Positions 1 through 6,154 of a stretch of DNA of 12,498 nt are shown here, piece after piece (positions within the stretch are counted from its first letter, which is position 1; every line of letters starts with the position of its first letter). A model generated the notes under the pieces. The model was not told the origin of the DNA and did no database searches. It saw only the letters and a program-made list of their open reading frames with translations. The translations under genes and the position numbers were made by a program. This DNA comes from Candidatus Bathyarchaeota archaeon (GTDB taxonomy: Archaea; Thermoproteota; Bathyarchaeia; Bathyarchaeales; WUQV01). The DNA lies in contig WUQV01000129.1 in the NCBI GenBank assembly GCA_009889585.1, positions 1-12,498 on the forward strand, given 5' to 3'.

Positions 1-159
1 TCTCGATAAGGGATGAGTCCACAAAAACCCTAGTATGGCCTAAGCGGAAGGCAAAAGCTCCAGCGGTATCGTAATGAGGTTCGCAGAGAAGAGGGCTACT
101 CCAGATAGCTCTTGAAGTTCACTTGTATGAACAATGTGAGGACTTCCGTCAAGGCTCAC
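1..159 (-). pseudogene. left-edge coding fragment, apparently frameshifted, function unknown
   Basis: Reading the minus strand from a GTG at 159, one frame gives a protein-like stretch (SLDGSPHIVHTSELQELSG...) that runs to about position 90. A second frame then takes over with ...EPHYDTAGAFAFRLGHTR and VFVDSSLIE, running off the left edge. Adding one base in the pyrimidine-rich run near 85-92 would join the two into a single frame. A TATA-like GTATAATTG lies near 254-262. I do not recognise the family. The alternative is that both stretches are chance open frames, since neither alone is long enough to be convincing. Confidence 0.25.
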
Positions 160-287
160 CTATCGTCAGCAGATCATGTCATTCTAAAGCCCATATAAGC
201 CTAGAGGCCTTGGAATTAGTGCGTTGAATGTAAGGTCAGCTTAAGCAAGCGCAATTATACGTTCATTAACTTACGTGTAACATTAGC

Positions 288-590
288 TTAGCGATGTGCC
301 CTCTTAACGTCGTTAATGTACTCTTTAACTTTCTCCATTTCAAGCCTAAGCTCCTCAATATCAATGCTTCCTGTAGCATGACCTTCCTCTCATAATGGCT
401 TAAGGGAAGCTTACCGTTAAGGCTAATAACAACTCATTAATGGACTGGACGACGGCGTTCCAAGCTTCTCCGCTAAGTCGCGAATACGAACCACATCATT
501 TTTTGCTACAGCGGCCTCAAACTCCTCAATCGCAACCTTAAGAAGAGTTTCTGCCCCATCAACGAGGGCCTTAACCTTTGACATCGACAT
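288..590 (-). pseudogene. PaREP1/HEPN-like small protein, frameshifted
   Basis: The frame from ATG 590 (or ATG 584) starts with SKVKALVDGAETLLKVAIEE and reaches IRDLAEKLG. It then loses similarity and stops at 423. Shifting one base at about 461-468 restores the hallmark helix AEKAWNAVVQSINELLLA, typical of PaREP1-type HEPN proteins, but that frame meets TAA at 400-402. A third frame then gives IEELRLEMEKVKEYINDVKR and a stop at 288-290. Two indels therefore separate three consecutive pieces of one plausible protein of about 100 residues. A TATA-like CTTTAAAT at about 620-628 fits a start at 590. Another TATA-like site (ATTTATAAC, about 730-738) could serve an ATG at 689, but the extra N-terminal residues do not look like the family. 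HEPN proteins are often toxins or RNases. This copy is either decayed or affected by sequencing errors. Confidence 0.5.
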
Positions 591-792
591 GAAAACGCCA
601 AGATTAGAGTATGCAATCGGATTTAAAGTTTTCATTTTAGAAAGAACAAAGGACAAACGGCTTAAGATGCAGCCATCAAAATAATACATTACATCTGAAA
701 AGCTGAACTAACTTTTTAGAAGGGCGTTATAAATATGTTTCTAGTCCATTCTATAGCTAGAGCCTTTAAGTCCATGTGTTTGAAGCTTTAGC

Positions 793-1320
793 CTAGCTTG
801 AGTTTCTCTGCAACAGGTCACTATAGGACGTTGAAATTAAATCCTTCAGCGATATATTGAAGAGCTCCATAAAGAACTTACACTGCTCTAGAAGCTTTTC
901 TTCCCCTATACTTCCATCAACATCTATAGCCTCTATCTCTATAAAGGCTCCTAAACCCTCTATGTGATCTATGTGGAACTTCACGTTTCCTATAAAGAAT
1001 ATTTCTCTACGCTTCTCGACGACTGTTAAAACTCCTAAAACCTTTGATAGAATCTCCTTTAACAAAGCCGAGGATTTTCTATCAATCTTTAACAGCATTA
1101 CCTCAGACTTCTTAGGGCCTTTTTTGTCCTCTCTTTCATAGTAAACAAGGGCATTTTCTACTTCCCCTTCTCTAAGCTTTAACCTCCCACGACTTGCCTT
1201 GAAATATGTGTCTACTTGATGATCTGTTCCTATATAGCGCGCCCCTCTAACCTTTAAGAGAGCTTTTATGGCTTCAGGGTTAGAACATTTGGCCTTAACC
1301 TCTACGTTCAAATAAGCCAT
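793..1320 (-). CDS. cyaB: CYTH-domain protein, class IV adenylate cyclase / triphosphatase (CyaB-like)
   Basis: A 175-residue protein covering a full CYTH tunnel fold. Visible signature residues are NVEVKAK at 5-11 (the ExExK strand with the first acidic residue replaced by Asn, as in many class IV members), QVDTYF at 35-40, GRLKLR at 45-50, YYERED at 60-65, VVEKRREIFF at 100-109, FHIDHIEGLG at 115-124 and FIEIEA at 126-131. Family members bind triphosphates through clustered basic and acidic side chains with Mg or Mn. Known activities include cAMP formation from ATP, thiamine triphosphatase and inorganic triphosphatase, and sequence alone does not say which applies here. The protein should be cytosolic, since no signal peptide or membrane helix is present. 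The ATG at 1320 is preceded by a G-rich ribosome binding site and a TATA box (CCTTTATAC, 1369-1377). The gene is more A+T-rich than the right half of the window. Physiological role in archaea is unclear. Confidence 0.88.
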   Translation of the reverse strand: MAYLNVEVKAKCSNPEAIKALLKVRGARYIGTDHQVDTYFKASRGRLKLREGEVENALVYYEREDKKGPKKSEVMLLKIDRKSSALLKEILSKVLGVLTVVEKRREIFFIGNVKFHIDHIEGLGAFIEIEAIDVDGSIGEEKLLEQCKFFMELFNISLKDLISTSYSDLLQRNSS

Positions 1321-1352
1321 ATAAGCCCCCCAACTATTTTGAAGCTAACATT

Positions 1353-1541
1353 TTACCTTTTCGTTGTAGTATAAAGGCAGAATAGAAGGTCGCTTTGGAG
1401 CGACCTTATCCGGATAGGAGGAGGTACGTAATCGACATGGCCACGCTCAAACGATTGAAAACTACAGGCCTTCGCTCGATGAAGGATCAAAGCTCGTTGA
1501 GGAACGGCCTCAACGTCCTCAATGTCTGTAACGTGGGTCAT
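1353..1541 (-). CDS. possible small ORF, unknown function
   Basis: A 62-codon frame (start MTHVTDIEDVEAVPQRALIL, later GHVDYVPPPIRI) lies just upstream of the CYTH gene on the same strand, ending 32 bases before its ATG. Its ATG overlaps the stop of a 25-codon frame at 1538-1615 (MYTKIIITLYRRGYIVRGNE...) in an ATGA arrangement. A TATA-like GTTATAG at about 1647-1653 sits correctly for the start at 1615. This arrangement hints at a tiny bicistronic unit. Against it: neither product resembles a family I know, and the same DNA has an ORF with a strong ribosome binding site on the other strand (ATG 1437). It could also be debris of a longer gene. Confidence 0.25.
   Translation of the reverse strand: MTHVTDIEDVEAVPQRALILHRAKACSFQSFERGHVDYVPPPIRIRSLQSDLLFCLYTTTKR
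1369..1377 (-). promoter_or_regulatory. TATA box for the CYTH gene
   Basis: CCTTTATAC on the minus strand, about 50 bases upstream of the ATG at 1320. It predicts a start of transcription near 1346 and a leader of about 26 bases that contains the G-rich ribosome binding site. Confidence 0.45.
1386..1416. repeat. perfect hairpin followed by a 10-bp palindrome
   Basis: AAGGTCGCT (1386-1394) and AGCGACCTT (1399-1407) form a perfect 9-bp stem with a four-base loop. TATCCGGATA (1407-1416) follows as a perfect palindrome. On the plus strand the GGAGGAGGT ribosome-binding-like sequence comes directly after. On the minus strand the element sits just upstream of the CYTH promoter. It could be an operator, an RNA structure or a terminator stem. 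No T-tract follows the stem on either strand. Confidence 0.5.
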
Positions 1542-1763
1542 GTAGCAATCAGCCTCTCATTTCCCCTCACTATATAACCACGTCTGTACAAAGTGATTAT
1601 TATCTTCGTGTACATACTCGCCCTATGCTAAGATCCTCTTACAATGACTATAACTTCTCCCTCCGTAATAACTAATACTGAGCTTCCCTCTCAAGCCTCA
1701 TCTCATGGGAGAATCCGAAAGGTATCTTCGTCCTTCTAACACCTTAAAGTTAGAGCATGAACT

Positions 1764-3599
1764 TCACATACGCTCAGGTGCCTTAATCCCTAACAAGTTT
1801 AACGCATTCCTTAAGACAATCCTAGTCGTATCAACCAACGCTAAACGAGCATCACTCAACTCCTTAGGCTCAGCCTTTATCACTGGCAATGAATCGTAAA
1901 AGCTGTTGAACTTATCGGCTAACGAGCTGGCGAACTCTGCTATTAAATTAGGCTTTAAGGCCTCAGCAGCCTCGATGAAGACCTCCGGGAACCTTGAGAG
2001 CGTTAACACCAGCTCTCGTTCTAACGGATGGGTTAACAGCTCGTAGCTCGGACTGAGGATATCCCTTGAGGCCTTGCGGATGATGCTGCAAGCCCTCGCG
2101 TGAGAGTATTGAACGTAAGGCGCGCTATTACGTTCGAAGTCCATGACGCGATCCCATGTGAATACGACTGGCTTACTTGGGTCTACTTCAACAAGGGCAT
2201 ACTTGACGGCACCGATTCCGACGATATCCGAGATGAAGCGCTTTTCATCCTCAGGAAGATGAGGCGATCGCTTCGAGACTTCTTCGTAAGCCCTTCGAAC
2301 GGCTTCGTCTAAGACCTCATCGAACGAGATATAACGCCCTCGACGGGCGGACATTTTATAACCTGGTAGCGTAACTAAGTTATAAGCGAAGTGAATTAAA
2401 TTCTTCGCGTAATTTTCACATTTAAGGGCGTAAAGCGCTAACTTCAGCTGAAGTTGAGCTAATGATTGCTCCATCCCTACCACGTTGATTACCTTATCAG
2501 ACCTTTCAAACTTCCAAAGCGTATAAGCAATATCACGCGTAGTATAAAGCGTCGTTCCATCGGCTCTTGTTAAAGTTAATGAGGGTATCACGTAATCCTC
2601 CTTTAAGTTAAGCGACGGCTTTAAGCTTAGGTCGTTAGCGACCTTCTCAGCATTAAATTCTAAGGCACCGCGTATGTAGAATACATACGACGTTTTCCTT
2701 AACATATCTAATACACGTTTAACGCGTCCAGCCCATACGAGCTCGCTCTCCCAATCCCAAGAGTCGAACTCTATTCCCGCTCGAAATAACGTTTGCTTAA
2801 AACCATCAAGGCATAACTCACAGACGGCTTCAATAAGTTGCTTCACCTTTTCATCGCCTTTTTCATACAATCGAATTAATTCACTTAACTTTAAGTCAAT
2901 AGCTTCATCCTTCATAATCTCATCAAGAAGCTTATCAAATAACTTCGGCTCTCTATCCCTAATATCAGCAGCTATTGATACCCACTCATCAAGCTGACGT
3001 TGCAATCTTAACCTTTCTTCATCTAATCGAAGAGCCTTCGCCCTTTCTAGCTCCTTCTTCAGCCTTTGTATTTCTACGATGCAATTCGTAATCGCGTACA
3101 CGATGCCGATGAAGTGATCGATCTTACCCTTAGGCTCGAGCCCGCTTAACTTTTCATAACCGTAGGCGACTATGGCGCTTTGGCCTCCCATGTCGTTTAC
3201 GTAATAATGCCTTCTGACGACGTGGCCGCGTTTCTCCAAAAGGCGGGCGATGACGTCCCCTAACACGGAGTTCCGAGCTTGTCCTATGTGAATGGGATGA
3301 ATCGGGTTGACGCTTGTGTGTTCCACGATGATCCTCCTCTGGAACTCGGTCTTCACGTAGCCGTACTCAACGTCAAACGACCTTGCGGCTTCGACCATCG
3401 AAGCCGCGAGCTCGACGAGATCCGCGCGAAAGTTAAGGTAGCCGCCAATTGCCTCAACCGACTTCAATAAGGCGAACTCGGAAGGCTTGACAGCTCGTAC
3501 GAGTTCTTCTGCGAGCTCCGCCGGAGGCCTCCTCAAGGCCTTCGCTAGCTCGAAGCAAATCGACGAGGAAAGCTCTCCGAACTCTGGGCTAGGAGGCAA
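1764..3599 (-). CDS. argS: arginyl-tRNA synthetase (5' end uncertain)
   Basis: Class I synthetase that charges tRNA-Arg with arginine using ATP. From the TTG at 3599 it has 611 residues, and the frame upstream still encodes recognisable ArgS N terminus. Visible are PEFGELSSSICFELAKAL near the start (tRNA-binding N-terminal domain), VEHTSVNPIHPIHIGQARN at 92-110 carrying the HIGH signature as HIGQ, YYVNDMGGQ, KMSAR at 415-419 as the KMSKS equivalent, SAPYVQYSHAR at the start of the DALR anticodon-binding domain, and the family-typical C-terminal APERM. The open frame continues without a stop from 3599 to 3761 and includes NPFGEFRR and GEALKRLGLSAP, which belong to the N-terminal domain, but it has no ATG, GTG or TTG. 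An ATG at 3769 lies in another frame and would join if the G run at 3745-3749 were one base longer. A TATA-like CTTTTAAG lies at about 3775-3782. The TTG start is therefore probably not the true one. Confidence 0.95.
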   Translation of the reverse strand: MPPSPEFGELSSSICFELAKALRRPPAELAEELVRAVKPSEFALLKSVEAIGGYLNFRADLVELAASMVEAARSFDVEYGYVKTEFQRRIIVEHTSVNPIHPIHIGQARNSVLGDVIARLLEKRGHVVRRHYYVNDMGGQSAIVAYGYEKLSGLEPKGKIDHFIGIVYAITNCIVEIQRLKKELERAKALRLDEERLRLQRQLDEWVSIAADIRDREPKLFDKLLDEIMKDEAIDLKLSELIRLYEKGDEKVKQLIEAVCELCLDGFKQTLFRAGIEFDSWDWESELVWAGRVKRVLDMLRKTSYVFYIRGALEFNAEKVANDLSLKPSLNLKEDYVIPSLTLTRADGTTLYTTRDIAYTLWKFERSDKVINVVGMEQSLAQLQLKLALYALKCENYAKNLIHFAYNLVTLPGYKMSARRGRYISFDEVLDEAVRRAYEEVSKRSPHLPEDEKRFISDIVGIGAVKYALVEVDPSKPVVFTWDRVMDFERNSAPYVQYSHARACSIIRKASRDILSPSYELLTHPLERELVLTLSRFPEVFIEAAEALKPNLIAEFASSLADKFNSFYDSLPVIKAEPKELSDARLALVDTTRIVLRNALNLLGIKAPERM

Positions 3600-3769
3600 A
3601 TCTAACGCTATTGACGATCGAGGTGCGCTTAAGCCAAGCCTTTTTAACGCCTCGCCTAATGCGTTCTCACATGAACGACGGAACTCGCCGAATGGGTTAT
3701 CCTTAGGCCCTTCTAATGAGATTCTTACCGCCGTAACTAGAGGTCCCCCGCTTGGATATCGCTAGCCAT

Positions 3770-3980
3770 TCTTAAGCTTAAAAGTTCGAAGCCTTTGACG
3801 CACTAGTACACTTTCAGCGCTAGGTTAGGCCTTGGACTTTAAGCTTTAAGAGCCCTCATGACGTACTCAAAACCCTTTTAGCACAACACAATAAGATATC
3901 TGCGTTATCTTCATCACAAATGTCCCTTGAAGCTCATCAAGCCGTACACAACGGAGAAATGAGGAGAGGTTTAGCTAGCA
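3770..3980. other. gap between argS and the membrane-protein gene
   Basis: No gene is supported here. The minus strand carries a short coding-like frame (SRDICDEDNADILLCCAKRV, about 3860-3930) with no start codon and a stop after a few more residues, which looks like debris. The argS-side end contains the TATA-like element near 3775-3782. Confidence 0.35.
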
Positions 3981-4940
3981 TCACCTTAAAGGCCGTTTAA
4001 ATCGAAGCACTATGAGAGCTATCGCAAGCCCTAGGGAGGTCGGAATAACGATCACGGCTAAGAAGCCTTGAGCACCATTTGGAGGTGGCGCCCCTAGTGG
4101 CTCGACTGGTCCGGCCTTACTGCTATAAAGCACTAGGACCATGGGGATGTCACGCTCGATTAGAACGTTATCCCTAAACCATTTCACGGCCTCCTCGACC
4201 TCATCAAGGGTTGGGAAAACCTCTGATGGAAGCGCTCCGTGGACGTTAATCTCTACCGTTATAGCCCCCATACCGGCTGCGTACCCTATTGCAACCTCGA
4301 CCCCGCGCTTGCTGAAGTAACAAAAGAGGAGCCTAGGAAGAGATTTCCAATATTCCGCCTTCAAATGAGCACGAACTCGATACTGGTCTATTCGCTCTAA
4401 TTCTATCATCCTATAAAGCCTGTTACAAACCTTAGTAAACGTCTCCTCTGACACGTGCTCCGGCGGATGTGGCACGAAGGACTCGATTACGAGTATTTTT
4501 ACCTTATGATCTAAGGCGACATCCCTTAAGCTCCTCCTAAGCTCATGTATCGCTCTGTTTGAGAGGTTATAAGTTACGATGATCACTACTGGGAGCTTAA
4601 ACTCTGCTTTTCCTACACCTAAGATCTTTACATCATTTAGGGCTAGATCTTTTAACCTATTGGCGACAGCATTTTTAGCCCTTAAAGCCCATTGGCTCGT
4701 AAAGTATATGTCATATATATCTATCGTATAGACGGGCTTCGAAACCTTCAATAAAAAATCCCAGAGTTGATCATCAAGGCAACCCCAACTAATGATTACG
4801 TAATTGTCACCATGATAATCTATTTTGAAGTCGTACATGAACCTCTCCACATGGAAAAAGTCATCTGTGGCATGAACTGTCTGAAGGATCATGATCAATA
4901 GGATCAAAGTTAGCATGATACACGATAACCTCTTGGCCAT
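3981..4940 (-). CDS. secreted membrane-anchored protein, unknown function, partner of the upstream protease
   Basis: I do not recognise this 319-residue protein. Its layout is clear. The N terminus MAKRL is followed by a hydrophobic stretch ending QTVHA, a plausible signal peptide. A mixed alpha/beta extracytoplasmic domain of about 240 residues follows, then a short Pro/Gly-rich linker (PLGAPPPNGAQ). A single C-terminal membrane helix (FLAVIVIPTSLGLAIALIVL) ends in the basic tail RFKRPLR. This predicts an outside domain anchored with the tail in the cytoplasm. I chose ATG 4940 because GGAGG at 4949-4953 is well spaced. A TTG at 4955 would add MEDDD and overlap the protease stop. The ATG is four bases after the protease stop, so the two genes are almost certainly one operon, and the signal peptides of both end in TVHA. 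A role as membrane receptor, substrate, inhibitor or activator of the protease is inference only. Confidence 0.7.
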   Translation of the reverse strand: MAKRLSCIMLTLILLIMILQTVHATDDFFHVERFMYDFKIDYHGDNYVIISWGCLDDQLWDFLLKVSKPVYTIDIYDIYFTSQWALRAKNAVANRLKDLALNDVKILGVGKAEFKLPVVIIVTYNLSNRAIHELRRSLRDVALDHKVKILVIESFVPHPPEHVSEETFTKVCNRLYRMIELERIDQYRVRAHLKAEYWKSLPRLLFCYFSKRGVEVAIGYAAGMGAITVEINVHGALPSEVFPTLDEVEEAVKWFRDNVLIERDIPMVLVLYSSKAGPVEPLGAPPPNGAQGFLAVIVIPTSLGLAIALIVLRFKRPLR

Positions 4941-4944
4941 ATCA

Positions 4945-5724
4945 TCATCCTCCAAGAAGATAAAACACTATACGTAACTCGCTTGTTATACGATTAGCAG
5001 GTGCTGATAACATATGTCCAGTACCTGGATCTAAGCCTATAACCACCCCATATGTCTTTACATCCGCAGGATAATCGGGTTTAATGATTCGGATCACTTG
5101 ATGTATTATGCCACCGCTATCGCCCCACTCGGCTCTAAAGTCCACTCGGAAGACATACCCGCGAGTTGGCATAAAGTATACTTTTGAACATATGACGCCA
5201 GATGTAGTACCAGTGGTTCTACCAACCTTAATAACTCGAGCGATATTGACTACTTGGTTAATTTCATCATCACTTTTAACATAGTCAATTATGGCATGAT
5301 AGCCCGTAATGCTTACATTTGTAATTACCCATGGATACACAGTTTTAGGAGTATCTCCCTTCTTCATAGTTTCTGTGAACACGAATGCTACATCAACGAG
5401 CTTTGTAGGATCGCCGACTATTCCATCTACGTAAATGAAGCCTATATAATTATCCGAGGCGAATGTAGGCTGATATACGCTATCGTCCTTATCACCTACA
5501 TGAGACGTAGTCACTATGCCATAGTACCTAAGTTCTCCAAACTCAATGTACGCTGGGAACCCTATGCTAGGACGGCCTAAGCTCTCTCGCCCGCGAACCA
5601 TCTCTATCTGCGTTCCCGCTGTGAGAGGTCTGTAGCGAGCATCGCGATAGTAAGCCGCATGGACGGTAGCAATAACGCTTAACAACAATAGCAATAGAAT
5701 TAGGATGGTCGAGGACTTGTTCAT
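4945..5724 (-). CDS. secreted chymotrypsin-fold (PA clan) serine protease
   Basis: A 259-residue protein with a clear signal peptide: MNKSS, a run of about 16 hydrophobic residues, and likely cleavage after TVHA at residue 23. The catalytic triad can be read in the usual order: TTSHVG with His75, KLVDVAFV with Asp111 and WGDSGG with Ser203. The KVGRTTGTTSG strand at 166-176 precedes the serine, as in bacterial and viral-type trypsin-fold proteases. No PDZ domain follows, so it is not a complete HtrA, and no long propeptide is evident. It should act outside the cell or at the membrane. A TATA box (ATATATAA) about 26 bases upstream of the ATG predicts a leaderless mRNA, and an inverted repeat lies over the predicted transcription start. 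It is more A+T-rich than the genes at the right end (33% G+C in 5221-5280), compatible with a foreign or accessory origin. The natural substrate is unknown. Confidence 0.85.
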   Translation of the reverse strand: MNKSSTILILLLLLLSVIATVHAAYYRDARYRPLTAGTQIEMVRGRESLGRPSIGFPAYIEFGELRYYGIVTTSHVGDKDDSVYQPTFASDNYIGFIYVDGIVGDPTKLVDVAFVFTETMKKGDTPKTVYPWVITNVSITGYHAIIDYVKSDDEINQVVNIARVIKVGRTTGTTSGVICSKVYFMPTRGYVFRVDFRAEWGDSGGIIHQVIRIIKPDYPADVKTYGVVIGLDPGTGHMLSAPANRITSELRIVFYLLGG

Positions 5725-5745
5725 TTCGATCTAGGGAAATCGAAA
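5724..5745. promoter_or_regulatory. inverted repeat at the protease transcription start, possible operator
   Basis: TTTCGAT (5724-5730) and ATCGAAA (5739-5745) are perfect 7-base inverted arms separated by eight bases. They lie between the TATA box and the start codon, where a bound repressor would block initiation. Confidence 0.4.
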
Positions 5746-5757
5746 GTTATATATGAA
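5746..5757 (-). promoter_or_regulatory. TATA box of the protease operon
   Basis: TTCATATATAAC on the minus strand is centred about 26 bases upstream of the ATG at 5724, the spacing of an archaeal leaderless promoter. It is the strongest TATA box in the left half of the window. Confidence 0.65.
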
Positions 5758-5787
5758 TTTTTCCTTCGCTAACCGATGAAGCTAGAA

Positions 5788-5811
5788 GCGCTTAAGCGCG
5801 AGCTTCTCGCG
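5788..5811. repeat. overlapping palindrome and hairpin
   Basis: GCGCTTAAGCGC (5788-5799) is a perfect 12-bp palindrome. It overlaps CGCGAG-CTT-CTCGCG (5797-5811), a 6-bp stem with a three-base loop. The pair sits between the protease promoter and the argS fragment, at or near the point where argS similarity fades. No T-tract follows. Confidence 0.4.
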
Positions 5812-5830
5812 AGCCCTTAGGGGCCGCCCT

Positions 5831-6010
5831 TAAGGCCTTGCCAGCTTAAAGCAAATCGACAGTAAAAGCTCGTTGAACTCCGGCTCGGAGGCAAATCTAA
5901 CGCTATTGACGATCGAGGTGCGCTTAAGCCAAGCCTTCTCAACGCCTCGCCTAATACGCCCTCCATGAACGACGGAACTCTCCGAACGGGTTGTTACTCA
6001 GCCTTCATAA
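5831..6010 (-). pseudogene. partial, decayed duplicate of the argS 5' end
   Basis: This stretch aligns with argS positions about 3535-3715 in the same orientation. The block 5887-5937 is identical to 3592-3642 over 51 bases, and the flanks on both sides are similar but diverged. The translation recalls ArgS: NNPFGEFRRS, then after a one-base deletion GEALRRLGLSAPRSSIALDL, then PEFNELLLSICFKLAR. The last piece again needs a shifted frame and soon meets a stop. Nothing resembling the ArgS catalytic domain follows. A 54-codon ORF from an ATG near 5967 runs through it, but that frame departs from ArgS and is probably accidental. The copy is non-functional as a synthetase. See the findings for how it may have arisen. 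Confidence 0.85.
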
Positions 6011-6154
6011 GAGCCCCAGCGGTGAGAAGCCTCCGCTATCTTTTATCCTCAGCCATGAGCTTAAAGCTTAAGTTTTCATACACAGCTTTCACCTTCTTTT
6101 AGACATCTACGGGAATAACCTCTAATCATTGAGATTTAGCTTTCTTACCGCATT
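6011..6154. other. gap between the argS fragment and the HEPN gene
   Basis: No gene is supported. The minus strand has a short frame (VKAVYENLSFKLMAEDKR, about 6035-6090) starting with GTG and ending in TAG. It is too short to judge. Confidence 0.3.

Larger units (their letters stand above)
1342..1763. other. gap between cyaB and argS: small competing frames and gene debris
   Basis: No convincing full-length gene. Minus-strand frames give short protein-like pieces: SSVLVITEGEVIVIVRGS (about 1634-1687, ended by TAG) followed in the same frame by the 25-codon ORF at 1538-1615. MRLEREAQ in another frame lies just upstream. On the plus strand a 46-codon ORF runs from ATG 1437 to 1577 and has the near-ideal ribosome binding site GGAGGAGGT at 1417-1425. 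The mixture suggests either small unrecognised genes or a decayed gene downstream of argS. Confidence 0.4.

Noticed and set aside
1634..1636. The in-frame TAG read as pyrrolysine
   Set aside because: No pyrrolysine machinery or methylamine genes are in the window, and the flanking peptides are unrecognised. A plain stop is simpler.
3487..3765. 92-codon plus-strand frame across the argS 5' end
   Set aside because: It is the complement of the argS coding frame, which explains its openness. No start signals are present.
3592..5937. Full integrative element with att sites at the 51-base repeats
   Set aside because: No integrase or replication gene lies between them, and argS similarity extends on both sides of the core. 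Kept only as one option in the findings.
5883..5969. 54-codon ORF in the argS fragment as a small functional protein
   Set aside because: Only part of it follows the ArgS frame, then it departs. No promoter or ribosome binding site was found.
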